Shown: positions 57,110 through 64,000 of the stretch, in pieces
Layout of the letters: each line of letters opens with the position of its first letter
How positions within the stretch are numbered: the first letter of the stretch is position 1
NCBI RefSeq assembly: GCF_900115085.1
Contig: NZ_FOVF01000022.1
Location: forward strand, 1 to 64,000
Source: Dokdonella immobilis
GTDB taxonomy: Bacteria > Pseudomonadota > Gammaproteobacteria > Xanthomonadales > Rhodanobacteraceae
Direction: 5' to 3'
Length of the DNA: 64,000 bases
Made by a program: the position numbers and the translations under genes
The notes under the pieces: model-generated
The model's input: only the letters and a program-made list of their open reading frames with translations
Databases searched by the model: none
Told to the model about the DNA's origin: nothing

Positions 57110-57532
57110 ATGAGCACGCTGAAAGGCTCCCGCACTGAAGAAAACCTGAAAGCCGCATTCGCCGGCGAATCGCAGGCCAATCGTCGCTACCTCTACTTCG
57201 CACAGAAGGCCGATGTCGAAGGACACAACGATGTCGCCGCGGTGTTCCGCTCCACCGCCGAGGGCGAGACCGGCCACGCGCACGGCCATCTCGAGTACCT
57301 CGAAGCGGTCGGTGATCCGGCCACCGGCCTGCCCTTCGGCGACACCGTGGCCAACCTGAAGAGCGCCATCGCCGGCGAGACCCACGAGTACACCGACATG
57401 TACCCGGGCATGGCCAAGGCCGCCCGTGAGGAAGGTTTCGACGAGATCGCCGACTGGTTCGAGACCCTGGCCAAGGCCGAGCGCTCGCACGCCAACCGCT
57501 TCACCAAGGCGCTTGGCGAAGTCGCCGCCTGA
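57110..57532 (+). CDS. Rubrerythrin-family diiron protein
   Basis: The 140-aa protein has the four-helix ferritin-like diiron core of rubrerythrins: '[26 protein letters not shown]', then '[17 protein letters not shown]', and '[17 protein letters not shown]' with '[12 protein letters not shown]' as the second half. It lacks the C-terminal rubredoxin domain. Such proteins reduce hydrogen peroxide to water. An ideal AGGAGG lies 8 nt before the ATG at 57110. Its position after oxyR and before the Fe-S oxidoreductase and DUF3501 genes fits a peroxide-stress set. Confidence 0.92.
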   Translation: MSTLKGSRTEENLKAAFAGESQANRRYLYFAQKADVEGHNDVAAVFRSTAEGETGHAHGHLEYLEAVGDPATGLPFGDTVANLKSAIAGETHEYTDMYPGMAKAAREEGFDEIADWFETLAKAERSHANRFTKALGEVAA

Positions 57533-57546
57533 CCGGTAGACCTGGA

Positions 57547-57570
57547 CGCAACCCGCTGCGGCGGGTTGCG
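57547..57570 (+). terminator. Strong 10-bp hairpin after the rubrerythrin gene
   Basis: CGCAACCCGC-TGCG-GCGGGTTGCG is a perfect 10-bp stem 14 nt past the rubrerythrin stop. No T-run follows, so it may protect the 3' end or reduce read-through into the next gene rather than end transcription. Confidence 0.5.
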
Positions 57571-57637
57571 TACCGACGGAGCCCGCGGCTCCCCTCTGCG
57601 AGTGCGCCGCAGCGCGGCAACGACTGCAAGGACTCCC

Positions 57638-58984
57638 ATGGCCGATCAATCCTCAGGTTCCCGCGAAGGCAGCCTGGACGCGCCGACGCGCCACCCGCTG
57701 GACTGGAAGAATCCCGGGTTCTACGACCAGGCCGCCCTCGACAAGGAGCTCGAGCGGGTCTTCGATATCTGCCATGGCTGCCGGCGCTGCGTCAGTCTCT
57801 GCCATGCCTTCCCGACCCTGTTCGATCTCGTCGACGAGTCGCCGACCATGGAAGTCGATGGCGTGGCCAAGGCCGACTACGCCAAGGTCGTCGACCAGTG
57901 CTATCTGTGCGACCTCTGCTACCAGACCAAATGTCCTTACGTGCCGCCGCATGAATGGAATGTCGATTTCCCGCACCTGATGCTGCGCGCCAAGGCGGTC
58001 AGGCATCGCGACGGTGAAACCACGTTGGCGGCGAGGCTGCTGTCGAGCACGACCGCGGTCGGCAAGCTCGCCTCGATCCCGCTCGTGGTCAAGGCGGTAA
58101 ACGCAGCCAATCGCGCCAGGCCGACACGTGCCCTGCTCGAAAAGACCCTCGGCGTCGATCGCGAGGCGCGCGTCCCCGAATACCATGCCGACACGGCGCG
58201 CCGGCGCATGAAGGGAATGGATGGCGGCGCGGCGCAAATCACGCCGGCCGGCCGCACCCGCGGCAAGGTCGCGCTGTTTGCCACCTGCTACTGCAATTAC
58301 TCCTATCCGCAGGCGGTCGAAGACCTGGCTGCCGTGCTGCGCCACAACGGGGTGGCCGTGAAACTGGTCGAGCGCGAAGTCTGCTGCGGCATGCCCAAGC
58401 TCGAACTCGGCGACCTCGAATCGGTGGCCCGCTACAAGGAAAAGAACATCCCGGTACTCGCCGCGGCCGTACGCGACGGCTGGGACATCACCGCGGCGAT
58501 TCCTTCCTGCGTGCTGATGTTCCGCCAGGAACTGCCGCTCATGTTCCCGGACGACGAGGACGTGCAGCTGGTCAAGCGCCACCTGTTCGATCCGTTCGAA
58601 TACCTCTGGCAGCGCCACCAGGCCGGTCTGCTCAAGCTCGAGTTCGCCAACCCGCTCGGCAAGATTGCCTACCACGCCCCCTGCCACCAGCGCGTGCAGA
58701 ACATCGGGCCGAAGACCCGCGACATCCTCAAGCTGGTCGGCGGAACCGAGATCGAGATGATCGAACGCTGCTCGGGCCATGACGGCACCTACGGCGTCAA
58801 GAAGGCGACCTATGCGATCTCGCGCAAGATCGCCAAACCGGTCGAAAACCGCGTCAGGCAGGCCGGGGCCGCCCACTTCGCCAGCGATTGCCCGATGGCC
58901 GCCTCGCACATCGCCCATGGCCTCGGCGACACGCCAGGCGCCGAAAGTCCGCTCTCGCTGCTGCGCAGGGCCTACGGAATCTAG
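57638..58984 (+). CDS. Fe-S oxidoreductase (GlpC/HdrD-like)
   Basis: The 448-aa protein has two ferredoxin-type cysteine clusters in its N-terminal part ([12 protein letters not shown] and [13 protein letters not shown]), enough for iron-sulfur centres, and a C-terminal part with CCG-like motifs ('[14 protein letters not shown]', 'APCHQRVQN', '[10 protein letters not shown]') as in heterodisulfide-reductase and GlpC families. It probably moves electrons between a donor and the neighbouring rubrerythrin. The start is the ATG at 57638. The DUF3501 gene follows 10 nt downstream. The same trio recurs in other proteobacteria. Confidence 0.88.
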   Translation: MADQSSGSREGSLDAPTRHPLDWKNPGFYDQAALDKELERVFDICHGCRRCVSLCHAFPTLFDLVDESPTMEVDGVAKADYAKVVDQCYLCDLCYQTKCPYVPPHEWNVDFPHLMLRAKAVRHRDGETTLAARLLSSTTAVGKLASIPLVVKAVNAANRARPTRALLEKTLGVDREARVPEYHADTARRRMKGMDGGAAQITPAGRTRGKVALFATCYCNYSYPQAVEDLAAVLRHNGVAVKLVEREVCCGMPKLELGDLESVARYKEKNIPVLAAAVRDGWDITAAIPSCVLMFRQELPLMFPDDEDVQLVKRHLFDPFEYLWQRHQAGLLKLEFANPLGKIAYHAPCHQRVQNIGPKTRDILKLVGGTEIEMIERCSGHDGTYGVKKATYAISRKIAKPVENRVRQAGAAHFASDCPMAASHIAHGLGDTPGAESPLSLLRRAYGI

Positions 58985-58994
58985 AGAAGCTCGC

Positions 58995-59576
58995 ATGCAG
59001 AAGCTGAAGCGCACCGACCTGTTCACCCTCGAGGCCTATGCCGCCGAACGCACCGCCTTCCGCGCCCTCGTGCTCGCCCACAAGCACGACCGCAAGGTCG
59101 CCCTCGGCGAGCATGTCAGCCTGCTGTTCGAGGATCGGCTGACGATCCAGTACCAGATCCAGGAGATGCTGCGCATCGAACGCATCTTCGAAGCCGAGGC
59201 GATCGAGGAGGAACTGGACGCCTACAACCCGCTGATTCCGGATGGCGGCAATCTCAAGGCGACCATGCTGATCGAATACGAGGACGTCGAGCAGCGCAAG
59301 GTCGCACTGGCCCGCCTGGTCGGCATCGAGGACCACATCACGGTCACGGTCGACGGACATCCGCCGGTCCGCGCGATCGCCGACGAGGACATGGAGCGCA
59401 GCAACGAGACCAAGACCTCGGCGGTGCACTTCCTGCGCTTCGAGTTCAGCGAAGCCATGGTCGCCGCGGCCCGGGCCGGCGCACGCGTCGAATTCGCCAG
59501 CAGCCACCCGGCCTACCTGGAACGGACCGAACTGGCTGGCGCCACCCGCACGACCCTGCTCGCCGACTTCGACTGA
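58995..59576 (+). CDS. DUF3501-family protein
   Basis: The 193-aa soluble protein matches the DUF3501 pattern: 'RTDLFTLEAYAAERTAFRA', 'VSLLFEDRLTIQYQIQEMLRIERIFE', and a C-terminal 'VHFLRFEFS' with 'FASSHPAY'. Its function is unknown. It starts 10 nt after the Fe-S oxidoreductase and is surely co-transcribed with it, which suggests a role in that protein's assembly or electron transfer. It converges on metB with an 18-nt gap. Confidence 0.85.
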   Translation: MQKLKRTDLFTLEAYAAERTAFRALVLAHKHDRKVALGEHVSLLFEDRLTIQYQIQEMLRIERIFEAEAIEEELDAYNPLIPDGGNLKATMLIEYEDVEQRKVALARLVGIEDHITVTVDGHPPVRAIADEDMERSNETKTSAVHFLRFEFSEAMVAAARAGARVEFASSHPAYLERTELAGATRTTLLADFD

Positions 59577-59594
59577 AGCGCAAGGCGCAGCCGG

Positions 59595-60782
59595 TCAGGC
59601 CACCGAGCTCGCCGCAAACGCCTGCACGCTTGCAACGCGCTCGAGCCCCGCAGCGACATCAGCCAGAAGATCCGATCCGTCCTCGATGCCGACCGATACG
59701 CGCAGCAGGCCATCCGCGATGCCCGCCCGTTTGCGCGCCTCAGGCGCCATCGCCGCGTGCGTCATGCCGGCCGGATGGCAGATCAGGCTCTCGACGCCGC
59801 CGAGTGATTCGGCCAGGGTGAAACAACGCAGCCCCTCGACGAAGACCCTCGCCGCGGCTTCGCCGCCCTCGAGTTCGAAGCTCAGCATGGCCCCGAAGCC
59901 GGCCTGCTGGCGTTTCGCCAGCGCGTGCCCCGGATGCGTCGCGAGCCCCGGATAGTGGACGATGCCTACCGAGGGATGGCGGTCGAGCAGCTCGGCCAGG
60001 GCGCGCGCATTCGCCTCGTGCACGTTGAAGCGTGCCTTCAGCGTACGCAGCCCGCGCAGGGTCAGGTAGCTGTCGAACGGCGCGCCGGCCAGGCCGAGGC
60101 AGTTGCACCACCAGGCCAGCTTCTCGCCGAGGACCGCCTCGCGCCAAAGCACCGCGCCGCCGACGACATCGGAATGACCGTTGATGTACTTGGTCGTCGA
60201 ATGCACGACGATGTCGGCATTGAAGGCGAACGGCTGTTGCAGGATCGGCGATAGAAACGTGTTGTCGACCGCGGCCAGGGCGCCGATTGCGTGGGCCGAT
60301 TCGACGACATGGCGGATATCGGTGATGCGCAGCAGCGGATTGGACGGCGTCTCTACCCAGACCAGCTTCGGCTTTTCGGCCAGGGCCGCGGCCAGCGCCA
60401 GCGGATCATGGAAATCGACGAAGGCGACGCGGTAGAGACCACGTTGGGACTGCGCATTGAACAGGCGCCAGGTACCGCCGTAGCAATCGTGCGGCGCGAC
60501 CAGCAGGTCACCCGGTTCGAGCAGGGCCGCCACGAGGGTCACGGCGGCCATGCCGGTCGCAGTGACCACGCCGCCCTGGCCGCCCTCGAGCTCGGCGAGG
60601 GCACCCGCGAGCGTGTCGCGGGTCGGATTGCCCGAACGTGAATAGTCATACTGGCGCTTCACACCGAATCCGGCGAAGCTGAAGTTGCTCGACAGGTACA
60701 GGGGCGGCATCACCGCGCCATGGGCCGGATCGCGGTCGACGCCGGCGCGCACGGCCGTGGTGGCGAGGTTGGGAATGCTCAT
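59595..60782 (-). CDS. metB: Cystathionine gamma-synthase / O-succinylhomoserine thiol-lyase
   Basis: The 395-aa PLP enzyme joins O-acylhomoserine to cysteine or another thiol in methionine biosynthesis. It has 'YDYSRSGNPTRDTL' near residue 45, the PLP lysine in HSTTKYINGHSD, and 'CHPAGMTHAAMA' near the end, all of the Cys/Met-metabolism PLP family. MetB, MetZ and MetC share these; the co-transcribed homoserine acyltransferase supports MetB or MetZ. The start at 60782 overlaps the metX stop (ATGA). It lies 3' of the SAM-controlled metX leader. Confidence 0.9.
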   Translation of the reverse strand: MSIPNLATTAVRAGVDRDPAHGAVMPPLYLSSNFSFAGFGVKRQYDYSRSGNPTRDTLAGALAELEGGQGGVVTATGMAAVTLVAALLEPGDLLVAPHDCYGGTWRLFNAQSQRGLYRVAFVDFHDPLALAAALAEKPKLVWVETPSNPLLRITDIRHVVESAHAIGALAAVDNTFLSPILQQPFAFNADIVVHSTTKYINGHSDVVGGAVLWREAVLGEKLAWWCNCLGLAGAPFDSYLTLRGLRTLKARFNVHEANARALAELLDRHPSVGIVHYPGLATHPGHALAKRQQAGFGAMLSFELEGGEAAARVFVEGLRCFTLAESLGGVESLICHPAGMTHAAMAPEARKRAGIADGLLRVSVGIEDGSDLLADVAAGLERVASVQAFAASSVA

Positions 60783-61768
60783 GCCGGGATCTCCGCTGAC
60801 AGACAGGACTGGATGATGGTGGCGATCGCGCCTTCTTCCTTGAGGAATGCGTCGTGCCCGAATGGCGACGTAATGCGGACCAGTTCGGCATGGCTGCCGA
60901 TGCGGCGGACGAATTCCCTGGCCAGCGCAAGCGGAACCAGCAGGTCCTCGTCGATGGCGACGACGGTAGTCGCCGCCGCGATCGTCTCCGGTTCGCACAG
61001 GTGGTGGTCGAGCGAGCGCGACAGACACAGGAAACTCGCGGCGCTGAAGCGCGAAGCGAAGCGCTCGCCGTGCGCGACGAGCCAGCCGAGCACGCCGCTG
61101 GACGGATCGGACTCACCGAATCGATCCTCGAGTTCGCCGGGCGTGCGATAGCCGAGCACGGCGAGCTGGCGGGCACGGACCAAGGCGTCGCGTCGACCGT
61201 GCTTCGTCGTCGCCGACTCGATGCCGGCGCGCTGCAGGGTGCGCAAGGCCAGCGCCCACGGGCTGGCCCGGTGTGCCGCGCCGATCGCGATCAGGCGTCC
61301 CAGACGATGACCGAGAAGACCGGCAAGACACTGCCCGACACAGGCACCATAGGAGGCGCCGACCACGGCGTCGACCCGGCCGATGCCGAGATGGTTGAGC
61401 AGGAGCAGGATCGCGTGGGCCTGGTCGATGCTGTCGACCGGCGGGAATTCACGGTCGTCGCGCGGTCCGCTCGATTCACCGGACCCGCCGAGCCAGTCGA
61501 TCGAGATCAGACGAAATCGTCGCGGATCGAGGGCCCGAGCGGGTCCGCATTGGGCCGTCCACCAGGTGCCGATGTCGCGCCCGGCGGAGATGCCGCCGAG
61601 GACGACGACGACCGGCGCCCGCTGTGGACCCCAGCTCTGCCAGGCCAGCGCACCATCGGCCAGCAGCGAGCCGCAGGCGAGCCTGAAATCGTGCAATGGA
61701 AGGATGCCGCGCCGCGCAGCGGCGCCGTCGGTATCGCCTGGATCAACGTGTTCCTGTAGTGCCGCCAT
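60779..61768 (-). CDS. metX: Homoserine O-acyltransferase (probably succinyl, MetX type)
   Basis: The 329-aa alpha/beta-hydrolase-fold enzyme activates homoserine for methionine synthesis. The nucleophile elbow is VGASYGACVGQ with Ser139; Asp is in VAIDEDLLVP and His in PFGHDAFLKEEG. The family uses either succinyl- or acetyl-CoA; xanthomonad members use succinyl-CoA, which I infer here. The gene starts at the ATG at 61768 and overlaps metB by 4 nt. Its 5' leader holds a SAM-I riboswitch behind a promoter with met boxes. Confidence 0.92.
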   Translation of the reverse strand: MAALQEHVDPGDTDGAAARRGILPLHDFRLACGSLLADGALAWQSWGPQRAPVVVVLGGISAGRDIGTWWTAQCGPARALDPRRFRLISIDWLGGSGESSGPRDDREFPPVDSIDQAHAILLLLNHLGIGRVDAVVGASYGACVGQCLAGLLGHRLGRLIAIGAAHRASPWALALRTLQRAGIESATTKHGRRDALVRARQLAVLGYRTPGELEDRFGESDPSSGVLGWLVAHGERFASRFSAASFLCLSRSLDHHLCEPETIAAATTVVAIDEDLLVPLALAREFVRRIGSHAELVRITSPFGHDAFLKEEGAIATIIQSCLSAEIPA

Positions 61769-61803
61769 GACGCCCTCTGCCGTTGCGTACAGGGAGCGGC
61801 GAC

Positions 61804-61820
61804 ACTCCGCAGCGCGGAAT
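61804..61820 (-). other. Leader hairpin between the riboswitch and metX
   Basis: ATTCCGC-GCT-GCGGAGT forms a 7-bp stem directly after the riboswitch and 36 nt before the metX ATG. No U-tract follows, so a classic intrinsic terminator is not seen. It could be part of a translational or Rho-linked switch. Confidence 0.45.
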
Positions 61821-61824
61821 GCAG

Positions 61825-61923
61825 CTCATCTCCCGGGATCAAGCCCGCTGGAGTTGGCACCGTCAGCGTTCGCTGTGGTTGCCTCGGCATCAAAGGGCCA
61901 GTCCCTCCGCCGATCTCGATGAA
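61825..61923 (-). ncRNA. SAM-I (S-box) riboswitch controlling metX-metB
   Basis: Read on the minus strand, this leader has the SAM-I core: 'GGAGGGACTGGCCC' (J1/2-P2), GAGGCAACC (P2/J2-3), CGGTGCCAACTCC (P3-P4 side) and the closing P1. P1 pairs TTCATC (61923-61918) with GATGAG (61830-61825). The sequence matches the S-box consensus at the SAM-contact and kink-turn positions. It starts right after the predicted promoter and ends 56 nt before metX. High S-adenosylmethionine should lower metXB expression. Confidence 0.93.
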
Positions 61924-61931
61924 CGGGTACG

Positions 61932-61960
61932 ACTGTACTTGCAGAACGCGTGGACGTCAA
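61932..61960 (-). promoter_or_regulatory. Sigma-70-type promoter of metX-metB
   Basis: On the minus strand TTGACG (61960-61955) is followed after exactly 17 nt by TACAGT (61937-61932). Transcription would begin around 61925, at or just before the riboswitch P1 stem. The -35 hexamer overlaps the met boxes. Confidence 0.75.
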
Positions 61961-61975
61961 GACGTCTAGACGTCT
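61952..61975 (-). promoter_or_regulatory. Tandem met boxes (MetJ-type operator) at the metX promoter
   Basis: Two adjacent copies of AGACGTCT (61960-61967 and 61968-61975) equal the E. coli MetJ met-box consensus exactly. A third 8-mer, GGACGTCA (61952-61959), matches 6 of 8. Met boxes are bound as tandem arrays by MetJ with SAM as corepressor. This array covers the -35 hexamer of the metX promoter. No metJ gene is in the window. Confidence 0.82.
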
Positions 61976-61983
61976 ATTTGAAT

Positions 61984-62508
61984 TCAATCCTGACCGTAGA
62001 CGATCAGCGCATGCAGTGGCGCCGGCCACAGCCAGCGCGTCCTGCCCGCAAGCGCGGCGATCTCGATGACGACGGCGGCGCCGACGATTTCCGCCTCGGT
62101 CCGGGCGACCAGCTCACCCGCCGCAGCCAGGGTGCCGCCGGTGGCCAACACGTCATCGACGATCAGGACGCGCGTGCCCGGGCAGACCGCATCGGCGTGC
62201 ATTTCGAGACGATCCGTCCCGTATTCGAGCGCATAGTCGATGCCGATTTTCGCCGCCGGCAGCTTGCCCGGCTTGCGCAATGGCACGAAACCGCAGCCGA
62301 GCGCGGTGGCCACGGCCGCGCCGAAGATAAAGCCGCGCGCCTCGATGCCGCAGACGCAATCGACGCGCTGGTCGCGGAATGGGGCGGCCAGGAGCCGGAT
62401 CGATTCGGCGAATGGTCCGGCATTGGCCAGCAACGGGGTCAGGTCCTTGAAGCCGACGCCGGCTCTTGGAAAGTCTTCGATGTCGCGGACCCAATGGGCG
62501 ATGCTCAT
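61984..62508 (-). CDS. apt: Adenine phosphoribosyltransferase
   Basis: APRT salvages adenine to AMP using PRPP, and also recycles adenine released during SAM metabolism. The 174-aa protein has the PRPP-binding motif VLIVDDVLATGGT near residue 115, and 'GIEARGFIFGAAVA' and 'PLRKPGKLP' before it. It overlaps the DMT transporter gene by the 4-nt ATGA, and its stop is only 8 nt upstream of the met boxes of the metX promoter. Confidence 0.95.
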   Translation of the reverse strand: MSIAHWVRDIEDFPRAGVGFKDLTPLLANAGPFAESIRLLAAPFRDQRVDCVCGIEARGFIFGAAVATALGCGFVPLRKPGKLPAAKIGIDYALEYGTDRLEMHADAVCPGTRVLIVDDVLATGGTLAAAGELVARTEAEIVGAAVVIEIAALAGRTRWLWPAPLHALIVYGQD

Positions 62509-63422
62509 GCAGGCGCCTCCTCGTGCGCTTGAGACCTGCGTTCAGGTCGATGGGAACCGATGAAGATGCCCAGCATGCACAGGCCGACGCCGATCCAGTC
62601 GGGCAGCGCCGTCGGTCGCTGGAACAGCAGTACATCAAGCATGAACGACATCGCCGGCTGCAAAAGCAGCAACAGGCCGATGATCGACGCCGGCAACTGC
62701 GGGATCGCCCTGAGCAGCAGGATCCAGCCGAACACCTGGCCGACCAGAGCAAGACCCAGCAGGGCCGACCAGGTCTGCAGATCCGGCAGGGCCAGGCTGT
62801 CGCCCTCGAACAGGATGGCCAGGCCAAGCAGGCCCGCGCACTGCAGCGACATCACGCACAGCCATTGCGCGGCATGCAGGTGGACTCCGCCACTGCGTTG
62901 CGCCTGGCGCATGCTCAGCATGTAGATGGCATAGGCAATGCCGGTCAGCAGGCCGAGGGCGACGCCGAGCCGATAGCCGCCATCCAGCCGCGGCCAGTCC
63001 AGGCCGACCAGCAGGTAAAGGCCCGAGAAGGCCAGCGCGACGCCAAACAGGAAGGGAGGATGCAGACGTTCGCGGTGGAGCAGCCAGCCGGCCAGGGCCA
63101 TCACGAAGACCTGGAAGTTGGCCAGCAAGGTGGCCAGCCCGGGACCGACCCGCAGAATGCTGCGGTGCCATAGCATCAGGTCCAGGGCAAAGGCCAGTGC
63201 AGGCGCCAGCATCCACAGCAGGTGCACGCCGCGCAGGCGTTGCCAGCGTCTGAATGCAAGCAGCCCGACGAGCAGGAACAGGCCGCCGAAGGCGACGCGG
63301 TAGAACGCCGAGACAGTCGGACCGACATGGGCCAACCTGACGAAGATGCTGCTGGTGCTGATCAATGCGGCGCCCGCGATCATCTGCAGCAGCGCCGGAC
63401 GCGGCAATCGTTCGCTACTCAT
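62505..63422 (-). CDS. EamA/DMT-family membrane transporter
   Basis: The 305-aa inner-membrane protein has ten predicted spans in two EamA repeats ('LLQMIAGAALISTSSIFVRLAHVGP' at the start; 'QVFGWILLLRAIPQLPASIIGL' in the second). Members export metabolites or amino acids; the substrate cannot be assigned. The start chosen is the ATG at 63422, and a longer frame to 63446 begins with a non-conserved stretch. It overlaps apt by 4 nt. Confidence 0.88.
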   Translation of the reverse strand: MSSERLPRPALLQMIAGAALISTSSIFVRLAHVGPTVSAFYRVAFGGLFLLVGLLAFRRWQRLRGVHLLWMLAPALAFALDLMLWHRSILRVGPGLATLLANFQVFVMALAGWLLHRERLHPPFLFGVALAFSGLYLLVGLDWPRLDGGYRLGVALGLLTGIAYAIYMLSMRQAQRSGGVHLHAAQWLCVMSLQCAGLLGLAILFEGDSLALPDLQTWSALLGLALVGQVFGWILLLRAIPQLPASIIGLLLLLQPAMSFMLDVLLFQRPTALPDWIGVGLCMLGIFIGSHRPERRSQAHEEAPA

Positions 63423-63466
63423 TGGATCGGACTGGGTCCGCAACAACCCGAATCCGGCGTTTCCAG

Positions 63467-63739
63467 TCAGCCGCCGGCCAGTAACGGCGAGTCGAAGAAG
63501 CGCCCATCAGCCGGGTCGACCTCGGCGCGCAGCGAGCGGTCGATCTCCTCGACGATGGGCGTCGCCCGTTCGATATCGATGTCGGCGACCATCACGTTGA
63601 CCAGGCCCGAACACGGCAATTCACCGATCCCGCCGGTCAGGTACTCACCGCTGACGAAGGCCATCAGGCCGGCCGATTCGAGCGCCGACTTGACCAGGTT
63701 TGCATCGATGATCGATTCGGCGCGATAGATGATCTTCAT
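63467..63739 (-). CDS. DUF2007-family small protein
   Basis: The 90-aa protein begins MKIIYRAESIIDANLVKSAL, typical of the DUF2007 putative signal-transducing family, and continues 'VSGEYLTGGIGELPCSGLVNVMVAD'. A ferredoxin-like fold of about 65 residues is expected. The start at 63739 was chosen because the frame upstream (to 63955) is Gly/Pro/Arg-rich and not conserved. It lies 44 nt before the DMT transporter gene and may be co-transcribed. Confidence 0.85.
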   Translation of the reverse strand: MKIIYRAESIIDANLVKSALESAGLMAFVSGEYLTGGIGELPCSGLVNVMVADIDIERATPIVEEIDRSLRAEVDPADGRFFDSPLLAGG

Positions 63740-63801
63740 GGCAGGGGCGGCTGGCGAGGATGACCCATGGTACCCGTCGGATGGCCCTCTATGCGACGTC
63801 C

Positions 63802-63832
63802 GGCCGCCCGCAAACCCTGGACCCGGGCGGCC
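63802..63832. other. Strong GC hairpin in the spacer upstream of the DUF2007 gene
   Basis: GGCCGCCCG (63802-63810) pairs perfectly with CGGGCGGCC (63824-63832) across a 13-nt loop. It lies 63-93 nt upstream of the DUF2007 ATG. It could be a leader structure or a terminator of a gene beyond the window. The rest of 63740-64000 shows no gene I can support. Confidence 0.4.
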
Positions 63833-64000
63833 GCGGAGAGCCCCCGGGGCGCCGCCCCCGCGGGTCGGACAGCCCCCCGAAGCGGCCGGGTAATCTTGAA
63901 TCAAATGAAAAAATGCTTGAACGGAGGATGCCGCATTCAGCCAGGACTTGATCAAACCCCGTCAATCCGCGTTATGATCGGCCCGGCCCGTCCACCGCGC

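Overview
The window is GC-rich, tightly coding gammaproteobacterial chromosome. Gene content points to the order Lysobacterales (Xanthomonadales), perhaps a Rhodanobacteraceae-like lineage. The clues are an ECF sigma factor paired with a TPR-type Ser/Thr kinase, large secreted proteins ending in an IFxxGFE-like tail, an MetX/MetB methionine pair, the AhpC-AhpD-OxyR set, and REP-like 'TGTAGGAGCGGCTTCAGCCGCGA' repeats. This placement is inferred from recognised families. There is no rRNA, tRNA, CRISPR array or intact insertion sequence in the window.

Layout. 1-446 is repeat-rich spacer. 447-5391 (minus strand) holds an RsuA-family pseudouridine synthase, a small secreted protein and the yajC-secD-secF translocase operon with a UUCG-loop terminator. 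5572-9506 holds alkB, an aspartate/glutamate racemase and cstA with its YbdD partner. 9651-20519 (plus strand) is a sigma factor, a receptor-like kinase and three paralogous secreted beta-helix proteins of about 780 aa. 20705-28148 is a membrane-lipid and transport region: corA, a POT peptide transporter and a fused ornithine-lipid synthase (OlsF type) on the minus strand, divergent from btaA-btaB-plcP on the plus strand. Together these genes would replace phospholipids with phosphorus-free lipids. 28158-35807 has recQ, two exported proteins, a 31-aa membrane peptide with a prohibitin-like protein, and modABC. A 186-bp MITE-like element follows at 35816-36001. 36075-43859 carries a lipoprotein, an acyl-CoA dehydrogenase, a GNAT protein, an array of 128-bp REP-containing tandem repeats, an HNH nuclease, a GNAT-nitrilase fusion and dxs. 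44212-54321 has two exported proteins, prmC, and a minus-strand group made of a VIT/vWA/DUF2135 protein, a PycTM-like membrane protein and a 1368-aa membrane protein. 54482-59576 is a peroxide-defence block: ahpD, ahpC, oxyR, rubrerythrin, an Fe-S oxidoreductase and a DUF3501 protein. 59595-63739 (minus strand) has metX-metB, apt, a DMT transporter and a DUF2007 protein.

Most notable systems: (1) a compact phosphorus-free lipid island, olsF | btaA-btaB-plcP, with a possible degenerate Pho-type repeat between the divergent genes. (2) A metX leader in which two perfect and one imperfect MetJ-type met boxes overlap the -35 element and a SAM-I riboswitch begins at the start of the transcript, so one operon appears to be controlled twice by S-adenosylmethionine. 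(3) A family of exported proteins sharing an IFxxGFE/GFD C-terminus, which may be an uncharacterised sorting or processing tag. (4) A non-autonomous transposable element with 31-bp terminal inverted repeats and a CCAG target duplication.
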